This document shows positions 38,825 to 47,560 of a stretch of 64,000 bases of DNA, piece after piece. Within the stretch, counting starts at the first letter, position 1; the number at the start of each line of letters is the position of its first letter. The position numbers and the translations under genes are program-made. Source of the stretch: Sphaerisporangium sp. TRM90804 (GTDB lineage: Bacteria; Actinomycetota; Actinomycetes; Streptosporangiales; Streptosporangiaceae); the NCBI RefSeq assembly GCF_029846175.1, contig NZ_JARWAC010000001.1, positions 62,001-126,000 on the forward strand, given 5' to 3'. The notes under the pieces are model-generated. The model saw nothing but the letters and a program-made list of their open reading frames with translations, did no database searches and had not been told where the DNA came from.

Positions 38825-39061
38825 CGGTCTCCTTCCGTCAGCGCCGCGCCACCATATCCCAGCAACCCGCCAACCGGAAAAATCATGACAAAGTCGGTAT
38901 AGGCGGCAGCGGAGGCGATACAGGAGCGGACGCTTCAGGTGCAGGGAGCGGTCAAGCCCGCGGGGCGAGTCGCCGGTGCCAGTCAAGAAAGCACCTAGAG
39001 ATCTCATGTTAGTTACAGAGGGTGAGTTTTCGGTGACTTCAGGTCGCCATGCTGGGCGGTC

Positions 39062-40132
39062 ATGAGGTCCTATTCGATGGATGACGTCCGTGCGACGCTC
39101 AAACGCAGAGACTCGTGGTGGACGGTGTTCCTGGTCGACCCGCTGGCCTGCCGCGTGGCGCTGGTCGTCGCCAACCGCACCGAGATCACCCCGAACGGCC
39201 TCACCCGCTTCTCGCTGGTCCTGGGCATGGCGTCCGCCGCCTGCTTCGCGGCCGGCCGCCTCGCGCTCGGCGCGGCGCTGTTCTACCTCAGCTTCATGAT
39301 CGACTGCGTGGACGGCAAGATCGCCCGGCTCAAGGGAACCGGGACGCCGTTCGGCCTTTGGCTCGACTACGTCGGCGACCGGATCCGCGTGGTGTGCTGC
39401 GCCGCCGGCATCGCCTACGGGCAGTACGCCGCGACCGGGGAGATGGCGTACGTCCTGCTGGGCGCGGGCATCGCCGTCCTCGACCTGTTCCGCTACGTCA
39501 ACGCCCCCCAGATGAAGCGGGTCCGGCAGACGGTCAGGACGCGCCGCCGAGCCGCGCGGCGGGCGGAGCTGATCGAGATGCGCGACGCGATGGCCCTGGA
39601 ATGGCTGGACCAGGAGTACGAGGACCAGCCGCTCCAGCCCGGCTCGCCGTACGACGTGCCCGACCAGGACGCGGAGTACCCCGAGTGGCCCGAGCCCGGC
39701 TTCAGCGTGCCACGGCAGGCGCCGGGCGGGTCCGAGACGCTCGCCTCGCTGCGGCGGGACGAGCTCTCCCACGCGCCGCCCTCGTCCCCGTCCGGGGGCG
39801 GGGACGAGGGCTCCCTCGAACCGGGGACCGGCGAACCCCGGCTCGGGAGGCGGCAGCGGGTCTACCAGTTCCTGCTCGCGCACCGCGTGCGCACGCACGT
39901 GTGGAGCGGCATCGAGTTCCACGCGGCCGTCTTCGTGCTCGCGCCGCTCGCCGGGCCGCCGGCCCTGTTGCCGGTTACGACCGCGGCCGGCGCCCTGCTC
40001 GTCGTCAACGAGATCTTCCTGGTCTACCGCATGTGGCTCTCCACGCGGACCGTGCCGGCGAAAGCCGTTCCCGCGGCGCGGAACGCGGCCGAGCAGCCAG
40101 TGCGGACGGACCCGTTCTTCACGGGGGTGTAG
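39062..40132 (+). CDS. CDP-alcohol phosphatidyltransferase family membrane enzyme
   Basis: 356 residues. The family active site is complete: DCVDGKIARLK, then after eight residues Gly, and LDYVGD, which fits DGxxAR-x8-G-x3-D-x3-D (residues ~80-105). Helices flank it. An unusually long, acidic and Pro/Gly-rich cytosolic insert (about residues 190-265, DVPDQDAEYPEWPEPG) separates the catalytic part from the last two helices. The acceptor alcohol is unknown; context suggests a wall polymer or special phospholipid. The sulfotransferase gene starts 4 bases later. Confidence 0.87.
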   Translation: MRSYSMDDVRATLKRRDSWWTVFLVDPLACRVALVVANRTEITPNGLTRFSLVLGMASAACFAAGRLALGAALFYLSFMIDCVDGKIARLKGTGTPFGLWLDYVGDRIRVVCCAAGIAYGQYAATGEMAYVLLGAGIAVLDLFRYVNAPQMKRVRQTVRTRRRAARRAELIEMRDAMALEWLDQEYEDQPLQPGSPYDVPDQDAEYPEWPEPGFSVPRQAPGGSETLASLRRDELSHAPPSSPSGGGDEGSLEPGTGEPRLGRRQRVYQFLLAHRVRTHVWSGIEFHAAVFVLAPLAGPPALLPVTTAAGALLVVNEIFLVYRMWLSTRTVPAKAVPAARNAAEQPVRTDPFFTGV

Positions 40133-40136
40133 ATCG

Positions 40137-41183
40137 ATGAACCCAGACAGACCGATCTTCGTCATCGGCTGCCCGCGCTCGGGCACCACGATGCTGCAGC
40201 TCATGCTGCACTCACACGAGAGGATCGCGGTCCCGCCGGAGACACGATTCCTGCTCCAGGCGTACTACCACCGCCGGGTCCACGGCGACATGCGCGACGC
40301 CGACAACCGGCGCAGGCTCGCCGAGTGGATCGTCACCGACAAGACGACCAAGTTCCGCGAGCTGGGGCTCGACCGCAAGGCGTACGTGCGCAAGGTCGTG
40401 GAGGGGCCCGGGTCGCTGGGGTCGGTGACCGGCGAGGCGTTCCGCGCGTACGCCGAGCGGTTCGGCAAGCCGCGGTGGGGCGACAAGCGCCCGAGCTACT
40501 TCAAGCACGTCGGGCTGTTGCTCCGGCTCTTCCCCGACGCCCAGTTCGTGCACCTCGTGCGGGACGGGCGCGACTGCGTGGCCTCGCTCAAGGAGATGCC
40601 GTGGTACACCCACGACGTCTTCCACGCGATCGCCAACTGGGCGGAGGCCATCGACCACGGGCGGCGGTACGCCGCGGCGCTGCCGGCCGACAGCTACCAC
40701 GAGATGCGCTACGAGCGCCTGACCGCCGACCCCGAGGGCGAGCTGGGCAAGCTGTGCGCGTTCCTGGGGGAGGAGTACGACCCCGCGATGTGCGAGCCCC
40801 GGCGCATGGCGACCACCGCGGTGCCCGCGCACAAGGTGTGGCACAGCAACACGCACAACGAGATCACCCCGGCCCGGGTGGGCAGTTGGGCGGACCGGCT
40901 GGAGCCCTGGGAGATCTCGCTGTGCGAGACGGTGCTGGGACGCCGCCTGCGCGCGTACGGCTACGAGCTGAGCGACGCCGGCCCCGCGTCCTCGCGCCAC
41001 CTGCTGACCTACCGCAGGGTGGCGGCCAAGCGCGCGCTGTCCACGGTGCGCCAGCGTTCGCGCGACCGCTTCAACCAGCTCCGCGAGCCCGGCCCCCTTC
41101 CGGCCATGCTCACCTCCGGCCAGCTCTCCATGGCCCGCGTCCCGCGCCAGCGCATCCCCGACAGAGAACTCACCAGCCGCTAG
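40137..41183 (+). CDS. PAPS-dependent sulfotransferase
   Basis: 348 residues, soluble. The 5'-phosphosulfate loop is FVIGCPRSGTTMLQLML and the 3'-phosphate-binding motif is FVHLVRDGRDCVASLKEM, as in the sulfotransferase family that includes mycobacterial Stf enzymes. It should transfer sulfate from PAPS to a carbohydrate or lipid hydroxyl. It follows the CDP-alcohol transferase by 4 bases, so both products probably act on the same envelope molecule. No PAPS synthesis genes are nearby. Confidence 0.88.
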   Translation: MNPDRPIFVIGCPRSGTTMLQLMLHSHERIAVPPETRFLLQAYYHRRVHGDMRDADNRRRLAEWIVTDKTTKFRELGLDRKAYVRKVVEGPGSLGSVTGEAFRAYAERFGKPRWGDKRPSYFKHVGLLLRLFPDAQFVHLVRDGRDCVASLKEMPWYTHDVFHAIANWAEAIDHGRRYAAALPADSYHEMRYERLTADPEGELGKLCAFLGEEYDPAMCEPRRMATTAVPAHKVWHSNTHNEITPARVGSWADRLEPWEISLCETVLGRRLRAYGYELSDAGPASSRHLLTYRRVAAKRALSTVRQRSRDRFNQLREPGPLPAMLTSGQLSMARVPRQRIPDRELTSR

Positions 41184-41739
41184 CCCGTTCTCACCGTACG
41201 GCGGCGCCTTCAGCCAGGCCCCGCCGTACGGCGGGGCCTTCGGTCCCGTCAGGCGTCATCGCGCCAGACCTCGCACCCGCCCGCCCGCTCGCCGGCCCCG
41301 CCACCAACCGGGCCCGGGCCTCTACCGCCATCAGCCAGCCGGCCGCCGTCCCCTTCAAGCCGCGGCCCCTTCAAACGGCGCCTTCGGCACGCCCATCAAG
41401 GGCGACCCTCACCCAGCCCTCATCACCCCGTCGCGCGAGCGACCCCTCTCAGGCGCTGAAAGCCCCGGTCCCGATGTTTGTGTCGTCAGCCGGGTGCTCC
41501 GCCGTAACCGGCGCCGATTCCGCCGTACGGCTTCTCGGCGACGCGGCGCCGGGGGACGAACCTGGGTGGCGGCGGGGGCACGCGCGGCCGTGACGTGGTG
41601 GGCACCGCGTCGGAGAGTCGCGCGGCTTACGGCGGTGCCGGAGGTGGGCTCTCGATGGCGGCGGGGCAGGGTGACCGGCGAATGTGGGCGGAAGGGGTGC
41701 GCCGGCGGGTGTGGTCAGCGGGGTGCGCCGGCGGGTGGG
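41184..41739. other. 556-bp non-coding region with palindromes and a dispersed repeat
   Basis: No credible gene. Just after the sulfotransferase stop are two copies of a CCGTACGGCGG-like unit, the second inside the perfect palindrome CCGCCGTACGGCGG at 41221. Copy I of the hairpin-prone dispersed element lies at 41373-41414. Another CCGCCGTACGGC occurs near 41520. These probably act as terminators between the convergent sulfotransferase and GT4 genes. Confidence 0.5.
41373..41414 (+). repeat. Dispersed ~42-bp intergenic element, copy I
   Basis: Starts AAACGGCGCCTTCGGCACGC and ends with ATCAAGGGCGACCCTCACCC. Related copies lie at 51976-52017 (+), 52523-52567 (-) and 52874-52917 (-). CCTT/AAGG ends and the GGCGCC-TTCG core give it hairpin potential. 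Confidence 0.75.
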
Positions 41740-42816
41740 TCAGCGGTGGGTGTGGGCGAAGAGGGTTTCCCAGCGGTCGAGGACCTTTTCCAGGGTGAAC
41801 GAACGGGCGTGGGCTCGGGCGGCGGTGCCCAGGCGGCGGCGTCTGGCGGGGTCGGCCATCAGGCCGTTGAGGGCGCCGGTGAAGGCGTCCACGTCGGCTG
41901 GCGGGACGAGCACGCCCGTGCCGCCGTGCAGCACCAGGGAGCGGACGCCGCCGGAGACGTCGAACGCCACCGACGGCAGGCCGTACGACGCGGCCTCGGC
42001 GACGGCGAGCGGCAGGCCCTCGTGCTCGCTGGACATCCCGAGGACGGCGCCGTTGAGGTACTCACGGGCCATCTCCGCGGCGGGCACCCGGCCGCGGAAC
42101 ACCACCCGGCCGGCCACGCCGAGGGACGCGGCGTGCGCCCGGAGGCGGGGCATCTCGGGGCCGTCGCCCACCAGGTGCAGCTCCCACCGGGCACGTGTGC
42201 GGGCCGCGCGCGCGAAGGCCGTGATCAGCCGGTCGAACCGCTTGACGGCCACCAGGCGCCCGACGCCGAGCACCCGGGGGACGTCCAGGTACGAGGGCGC
42301 GCCGGGCCAGGAGCGCAGCGGGTTGGGCAGATGGGCGGTGTTGGGCAGCAGTGCCTCCTCCGCGAACCGCCAGGCGTCGTCGGGGCTGAGGAAGACGGCC
42401 TGGTCGAGTTCGCCGTAGTGGCGGCGCACGGAGGCGAAGTGCCAGGTGGCACGGGCGTGGGCGAACGAGCCGTGGTACTGGCCGATGGTGCGCGACCGCG
42501 CCGGCACGGTGCCCGCCAGCCACGCCACCACCGTCGGCGAGGTCAGCACGGTGTACCCCGGGCCGAGGGACGACACGAACCGGGCGAACCGGAGCCGAGC
42601 CACCCGGCGGCCTCCCTCCCCGAGCGGCCGGGACTGGACGACGTGCCGCTCGTACCGGGGGTTCTCGACGTACCGCACCACGTCGCGCGCCCGGTGCAGC
42701 CCGACCACGTGCACGTCGTGCCCGCGCCCGGCCAGCCCCTGGGCCACGGTGTGCGTCACCTGCTGCACCCCGCCGAGCGTGTCGGCGTCCATGCACGCGA
42801 ACACCACCCTGCTCAC
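41740..42816 (-). CDS. GT4 family glycosyltransferase
   Basis: 358 residues, GT-B fold, cytosolic. The N-terminal domain has DADTLGGVQQVTHTVAQGL; the C-terminal domain has GVGRLVAVKRFDRLITAFA, HLVGDGPEMPRLRAHA and the GT4 donor-site motif SSEHEGLPLAVAEAASYG (EX7E type). GTG 42816 was chosen over an in-frame start at 42867 because the added residues are Arg/Pro-rich. It lies downstream of the TagF-like gene on the same strand and probably decorates the same polymer. Confidence 0.9.
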   Translation of the reverse strand: MSRVVFACMDADTLGGVQQVTHTVAQGLAGRGHDVHVVGLHRARDVVRYVENPRYERHVVQSRPLGEGGRRVARLRFARFVSSLGPGYTVLTSPTVVAWLAGTVPARSRTIGQYHGSFAHARATWHFASVRRHYGELDQAVFLSPDDAWRFAEEALLPNTAHLPNPLRSWPGAPSYLDVPRVLGVGRLVAVKRFDRLITAFARAARTRARWELHLVGDGPEMPRLRAHAASLGVAGRVVFRGRVPAAEMAREYLNGAVLGMSSEHEGLPLAVAEAASYGLPSVAFDVSGGVRSLVLHGGTGVLVPPADVDAFTGALNGLMADPARRRRLGTAARAHARSFTLEKVLDRWETLFAHTHR

Positions 42817-42881
42817 CGGCGCGACCCGCCCCGACCAACGGCCCTCCAGCGCCGGGCGGCGGACCACTCGCGCCGGGCGGT

Positions 42882-42948
42882 GGGCGTCGGGTTCGGGTGG
42901 GCCGCGCGGGGGGTGTGGTCGTGGTGGGTGGGCGTGGTGGGGAAGGGG
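42882..42948 (+). other. G-run clusters with quadruplex-forming pattern
   Basis: Two G3+N1-7 patterns lie on the + strand: GGG runs at 42882, 42889, 42895 and 42899; and runs at 42926, 42930, 42939 and 42945. They fall in the 169-bp gap between the two leftward glycosyltransferase genes. Confidence 0.4.
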
Positions 42949-42985
42949 CCCGGGGCGGGTGTGGGCCGAGAGTGCGGGACTCCCA

Positions 42986-45667
42986 TCACGGGCGGCGTCC
43001 GTTGGCGTGGAAGAAGGCGTCCACGACGCGGGAGGCGGCTTTGCCGGTCTCCCCCGAGCAGAACAGGGTGGCGAACTCCTTGTAGCGCTCGGCGTACCCG
43101 GCCTGGATGGACGGTAGGGCGCGCAGGGCCGCGATCAGCTCGGCTGTGGTCTCCAGCACCGGGCCCGGGGCGATCTCGCGCAGGTCGTAGTTGAGGCCGC
43201 GCTCCGCCGTCGAATACTCGTCGTAGTCGTCGGCGTAAAGCAGGATCGGCCGCCCGGTGCAGGCGTAGTCGCAGATGATCGAGGAGTAGTCGCTGAGCAG
43301 GGCGTCCGAGGCGAGGATCAGGTCGTTGACCTCCGGGTACGTCCCGGCCGCGCGCACGAGGTGGCGTACGCGCTCGGGCACCTCGAAGCGTTCGACCGGG
43401 TGGGTGCGCAGCAGCACCACCCACTCGCCGGCCAGCGCCTCGCCCAGCGCGTCCAGGTCCACCCGCACCGACGTGCCCTTCCCCTTGGACAGGTCGCGGT
43501 ACGTCGGCGCGTACAGCAGCACCTTGCGGCCGGCGGGGATCTCCAGCGCCTCGCGCACGCGGGTCGACGCCGACGGGTCGCCGGTGACCAGCACGTCGCA
43601 GCGCGGTGAGCCGAAGCCGAGCACGACGCCGGTGTAGCCGTTCGACGGGACGAAGACCCGCTGGAACTCCGGCCCGGCGGACACCAGGGCGTCCCAGCGG
43701 GCCACCGCGTCGCGCCACTGCTCGCGCGGGCCGGGGAAGTCGCCGCGCAGGGCGGGGGCGTCGTAGCCGACGGTCTTGAGCGTCTGGCCGTGCCAGGTCT
43801 GCAGGTAGCGCGTGCCCTTCGGCTTGGGGAAGTCCAGCGGGAAGCCGTGGCTGTCCACCCAGTAGCCCGCCCGCGCCATGACCCACACGTGACGCCAGCT
43901 CATGCGGCGCACCAGCGAGACGTCCGGCGGGAAGCCGGTGCGGTCGCCGCTCATCGACCAGCACACCTTCAGCGGCAGCCCGCGCCGCCGGATCTCCTCG
44001 TAGAGGTACTTGGGGTTGCCGGTGCAGCCCGCGCCGGCGTCGGACTCGAACAGGGCCAGGTCGCGCCGGCGCGGCACCACGGGCAGCATGCGGCGGTACA
44101 CCCACAGCTTGAGGTCGGCGCGGGCGGCCAGGGCGCGCAGGCCGCGCAGCCGGGTGGCCTGACGCAGCACCCCGGCGCGCCGCCAGCGGAACCGCAGGAA
44201 CGCGCTGTCGCCCTCGGGCGCGACGGTGACGCGGTGCCCGGCGACCGCGCACACCAGCGGGGGCGTCTTGGGGTCGACGAGCAGCGTGTCGCCGGTGACG
44301 TGCCCGTCGGAGCGGGTGAACTCCACGCGCGCGTCGCAGGCGCCGTCGAAGCCGAGCGGGCCGAGTGCCGCCTCGGCCAGGTCGAGCCGCGCCCGGGTGA
44401 GGTAGCCGCCGTCCTGCTGCCTGCGCGGGGCCAGCCGCACCCGTACGCCCCGCACGGTCAGGTCGGCCACCGTGGGGTGGCGGCGCAGCACCGCGAACGG
44501 GTCGTAGGTGCGTATGGCCATCGTGACGACCGTCCCCTCCAGCGACAGCTCGCTGACCTCGTGCCGGATCCTGGACGCCGAGAACGGCAGCTCGGCCAGG
44601 CGCAGCGCGGTGATGTCCAGCCCCGGGTCGGCCCGTGTCCCCCAGTAGGTGCGGCCGTCCACGCGCAGCGCGTGGCGGGGCGGGGCCTTGGCGCCGGTCA
44701 GCGAGCGGGCGGCCACCATGAGGTCGTCGCACCGGTCGGTGCGGATCAGGTTGCAGCACACGACGACGGCCGGGTCGGCGCGGCGCATCACGCCCGGCAC
44801 CAGCTCGTCGAGGTACGGGCGCACCACCGAGGCGAACTCCTTGACCCAGAGCGTGGTGTGGCGGGGGAGTCTGCCGAGGTAGACCCGGAGATCCTGGCCG
44901 AGGAAGTTGTCCTGCCGGCGGCCGATCAGGTCCGAGTAGCCGTTGTCCCGCAGGATGGCGTCGCTGACCTGCGCCGCGCGAACCCGGTGCCGCACGTTGT
45001 CCATCTCCCGCGACGGCGAGATGGACGTCGGCCGGCCCGCGCGGCGCCAGTGGTAGACCGTCCACGGGACGACCGCGAAGCGGCGGGCCGCGCAGAACAG
45101 CGCGGCGGTGAAGGCGTGGTCCTCGTAGCGCAGGCTCTCGGCGAACCGCAGGCCGTGCTCGCGGAGGAACGCGGTCCGGTACAGCTTGTTGGCGGCGAAC
45201 CCGTCGAGGAACATGGCCGGGTCCGCGCGGATGCCCTCGACGACCCGGCGCGGCCGGTAGAGGGAGGGGTGGTAGTGCCGGGCTCTGCCGGTGGCGTCCG
45301 ACGGCCGGGAGATCTGGCCGGTGGCGAAGTCGGCGCCCGTGCGCTCGACCTCGGTGACCAGGCTCTTGCAGGCGTGCCGGGTCAGCTCGTCGTCGCTGTC
45401 GAGGAACATGATGTACGGAGCCCGGGCGGCGTCCATGCCGTCGTTGCGCGGCGCCCCGCGCCCGCCGCTGTCGGCCTCCCGGCGGATGTACCTGACCCGG
45501 GGGTCGTCGAAGCGCGCGAGCACGCGCGCGGTGTCGTCGGTGCCGGCGTCGTCGACGACGATGACCTCGAGGTTGTGCAGCGACTGACCGAGAACGGACG
45601 CGACCGTCCGCGACAGCCGGGCGGAATCGTTGTAGGTGATGAGCACCACGCTGACGTCCGGCTGCAT
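42986..45667 (-). CDS. Two-domain GT2 glycosyltransferase / CDP-glycerol glycerophosphotransferase (TagF-like)
   Basis: 893 residues from ATG 45667, with GGGGGA 7 bases upstream. Residues 1-~230 are a GT2 domain: VSVVLITYNDSARLSRTVAS, VIVVDDAGTDDT and the metal site FLDSDDE. A beta-rich middle region (~320-510) follows. From ~520 the CDP-glycerol:poly(glycerophosphate) transferase fold appears, with QTWHGQTLK, LLYAPTYRD, LRTHP, ASDALLSDYSSIICDYA and GRPILLYADDYDEY. Enzymes of this kind polymerise glycerol- or ribitol-phosphate teichoic-acid-like chains. With the GT4, sulfotransferase and CDP-alcohol enzymes it points to an anionic wall glycopolymer. Confidence 0.9.
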   Translation of the reverse strand: MQPDVSVVLITYNDSARLSRTVASVLGQSLHNLEVIVVDDAGTDDTARVLARFDDPRVRYIRREADSGGRGAPRNDGMDAARAPYIMFLDSDDELTRHACKSLVTEVERTGADFATGQISRPSDATGRARHYHPSLYRPRRVVEGIRADPAMFLDGFAANKLYRTAFLREHGLRFAESLRYEDHAFTAALFCAARRFAVVPWTVYHWRRAGRPTSISPSREMDNVRHRVRAAQVSDAILRDNGYSDLIGRRQDNFLGQDLRVYLGRLPRHTTLWVKEFASVVRPYLDELVPGVMRRADPAVVVCCNLIRTDRCDDLMVAARSLTGAKAPPRHALRVDGRTYWGTRADPGLDITALRLAELPFSASRIRHEVSELSLEGTVVTMAIRTYDPFAVLRRHPTVADLTVRGVRVRLAPRRQQDGGYLTRARLDLAEAALGPLGFDGACDARVEFTRSDGHVTGDTLLVDPKTPPLVCAVAGHRVTVAPEGDSAFLRFRWRRAGVLRQATRLRGLRALAARADLKLWVYRRMLPVVPRRRDLALFESDAGAGCTGNPKYLYEEIRRRGLPLKVCWSMSGDRTGFPPDVSLVRRMSWRHVWVMARAGYWVDSHGFPLDFPKPKGTRYLQTWHGQTLKTVGYDAPALRGDFPGPREQWRDAVARWDALVSAGPEFQRVFVPSNGYTGVVLGFGSPRCDVLVTGDPSASTRVREALEIPAGRKVLLYAPTYRDLSKGKGTSVRVDLDALGEALAGEWVVLLRTHPVERFEVPERVRHLVRAAGTYPEVNDLILASDALLSDYSSIICDYACTGRPILLYADDYDEYSTAERGLNYDLREIAPGPVLETTAELIAALRALPSIQAGYAERYKEFATLFCSGETGKAASRVVDAFFHANGRRP

Positions 45668-45821
45668 ACATGGTCCCCCGAGTCGTTGACCTGACTCGGA
45701 TATGCCCCGGAACCTCCCCGTCCCGCCCCCTTCAGCCGACTGCTGACCTCCACTTGCCCCACTTTTACGCCAGAACCCACCAATCCACCCGCCACCACCC
45801 AGCACGCCCTAAACGACCTCG

Positions 45822-46355
45822 TCCCTTAGCGCCCCGGCACTCCACCACACCGGCGCCGCGACGGCGATCAGCCGGCACGGCGAGGACGGCGCCGTAAACG
45901 GTGGCCGACCCTGACCCCGAGCGGCCGGGTGGGACTTCTCCGCCTGGGGCTCGGAGCCTTGCCCGGCACCGCGACGGCGATCAGTCGGCACGGCGAAGAC
46001 GGCGCCGTAAACGGGGACCAGCCCAACCGATGGACGAACGGCCCCCGTCCCCTCGTGCCCGGCACTCCACCACACCGGCGCCGCGACGGCGATCAGCCGG
46101 CACGGCGAAGACGGCGCCGTATACGGCGGCCGACCCTGACCCCGAGTGGCCGGGTGGGGACTTTTCCGCCTAGGGCTGGAGCCTTTCCCCGGCACCGCGA
46201 CGGCGATCAGCCGGCACGGCGAAGACGGCGCCGTATACGGTGGCCAGCCCAACCGATGGACGAACGGCCCTCGTCCCCTCGTGCCCCGGCACTCCACTAC
46301 ACCGGCGCCGCGACGGCGATCAGTCGGTACGGCGAAGACGGCGCCGTGTGCGGCG
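45822..46355. repeat. 113-bp tandem array with alternating segments (226-bp higher-order unit)
   Basis: A ~47-bp core (CCGCGACGGCGATCAGCCGG ... ACGGCGCCGT) recurs at 45856, 45969, 46081, 46195 and 46308, spaced 112-114 bp. The intervening ~66-bp segments alternate between two types: A (GACCCTGACCCCGAGCGGCC) after cores 1 and 3, and B (CAGCCCAACCGATGGACGAA) after cores 2 and 4. The true unit is therefore core-A-core-B. Each core contains the palindrome ACGGCGCCGT. It lies between the CoxG-like gene and the start of the TagF-like gene. Confidence 0.92.
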
Positions 46356-46384
46356 GGCTGGGTCGAGCGGATCGGCCGATCAGG

Positions 46385-47560
46385 CTACTTCTGGGTGAGG
46401 ATTCGGCGGATCAGCCATATCGCGAGGATGAGGAGGGTCAGGCCGCCGGCGATCGGGGCGGCCCGCTTGAGCAGGGGGACGCCGGCGATTTCCAGCAGGT
46501 CGAGCGCTTCCTCGTCGGCGGTGCGGGACGTGCGGGCGGTGCCCGCCGGGTGGGCCTCGCGGCCGACGGCTTCCTCGGCGTAGGTGGGGTCGAACTGGTT
46601 GGGCACGGCGGTGAGGTGGCGCACGGGCTGTTCAGGCCCGGCTGCGTCCTCGTCCCCATCGGACGGGCCAGCGGCGGGCGCGCCGAACGGCGTGGGCGCG
46701 GCCTCCCCGGCCGGCGCGGCCGTCGGCTCACTGAACGCGGTGGCTCCGGCCTCGCGCTCGACCGGTGGGACGGCCGGTTCGGCCGCGGCGGCGGGCTGCC
46801 CGGCGGGTTCGGCAGGTTCAGCCGGCGGCGTGGACGGTTCGTCCACCGCGGTGATGGGGCGGACGACCGTCGCGCCAGCGGGCTCGTTGAACGGTGTGGC
46901 GACGGGCTCGTCGGACAGGGGTGGCGCGGCCGGTTCGTTGAACGGTGTGGCGGCGGGCTCGGAGACGGGCGTGGCCGGTTCGTCATACGAGGCGGCGGCG
47001 GGCTCGTCGGACGGTGGCACGGCGGGGTCGTTGAACGGTGTGGGGGCGGGCTCGTCGGACAGGGGCGGGGCGGCGCCCTGGGCCAGAGCCGTCTCCGAGG
47101 GGGGCTCGGGGGTTTCGCGCAGCAGCGCGGCCAGGTTGGCGGCGAAGCGGTCGATGAGCTTGGCGCCGACCTCGGCCATGACCCCGCGTCCGAACTGGGC
47201 GGGCCGACCGGTGACGTTGAACGAGGTCTCGACGTTCACTCGGGTGTGGGAGCCCTGACCCGACAGCGCCGCGGCCACGGTGGCGCTGGCGGTGCCGGTG
47301 CCGCGCGCTTCCTTGCCCGACGCCTTGATGCTGATCGAGTGCGCGTCCTTGTCGACGGCCGCGAATGAAGCCTCGCCCCGGTAGGTCACCGTGATCGGGC
47401 CCACCTTGACCTTCATCCGGCCGGTGAAGACGTCGCCGTCGACGGTGTCGAGCGTCGCTCCCGGGAGGCAGGGCGCCACCCTTTCGACGTCGAGCAGCAC
47501 CGCCCAGGCCTGCTCGACCGGTACGGGGACCGTGAACTCGTGCTCGAACCGCATCGCCAT
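46385..47560 (-). CDS. Membrane-tethered CoxG/SRPBCC protein
   Basis: 391 residues. The N-terminal ~150 residues are a CO-dehydrogenase-subunit-G-like SRPBCC domain: FEHEFTVPVPVEQAWAVLLD, VAPCLPGATLD, FTGRMKVKVGPITVTYRGEA and NVTGRPAQFGRGVMAEVG. A ~190-residue linker with repeated SDEP/FNEPAAPP-type units follows, then a C-terminal helix (GGLTLLILAIWLIRRILTQK). Typical CoxG proteins are about half this length; this one would be held at the membrane. ATG 47560 or 47554 are both possible starts. The coxSLM operon is 5.4 kb away. Confidence 0.87.
   Translation of the reverse strand: MAMRFEHEFTVPVPVEQAWAVLLDVERVAPCLPGATLDTVDGDVFTGRMKVKVGPITVTYRGEASFAAVDKDAHSISIKASGKEARGTGTASATVAAALSGQGSHTRVNVETSFNVTGRPAQFGRGVMAEVGAKLIDRFAANLAALLRETPEPPSETALAQGAAPPLSDEPAPTPFNDPAVPPSDEPAAASYDEPATPVSEPAATPFNEPAAPPLSDEPVATPFNEPAGATVVRPITAVDEPSTPPAEPAEPAGQPAAAAEPAVPPVEREAGATAFSEPTAAPAGEAAPTPFGAPAAGPSDGDEDAAGPEQPVRHLTAVPNQFDPTYAEEAVGREAHPAGTARTSRTADEEALDLLEIAGVPLLKRAAPIAGGLTLLILAIWLIRRILTQK

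Noticed and set aside
38825-39061. ydaO-type (c-di-AMP) or other riboswitch before the deacetylase or CDP-alcohol gene
   Set aside because: Some GGGGCGAGTCGCCGG-like text is suggestive, but I could not build the conserved stems; a covariance-model search would decide.
45809-46297. Secreted repeat protein read on the minus strand through the array
   Set aside because: The 113-bp period shifts frame at every unit, so the frame is not maintained by the repeats; composition is not protein-like and no ribosome site is evident.
45822-46355. CRISPR array
   Set aside because: Repeats are regularly spaced, but the intervening segments are not unique: two types alternate and are themselves repeated. 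No cas genes are nearby.
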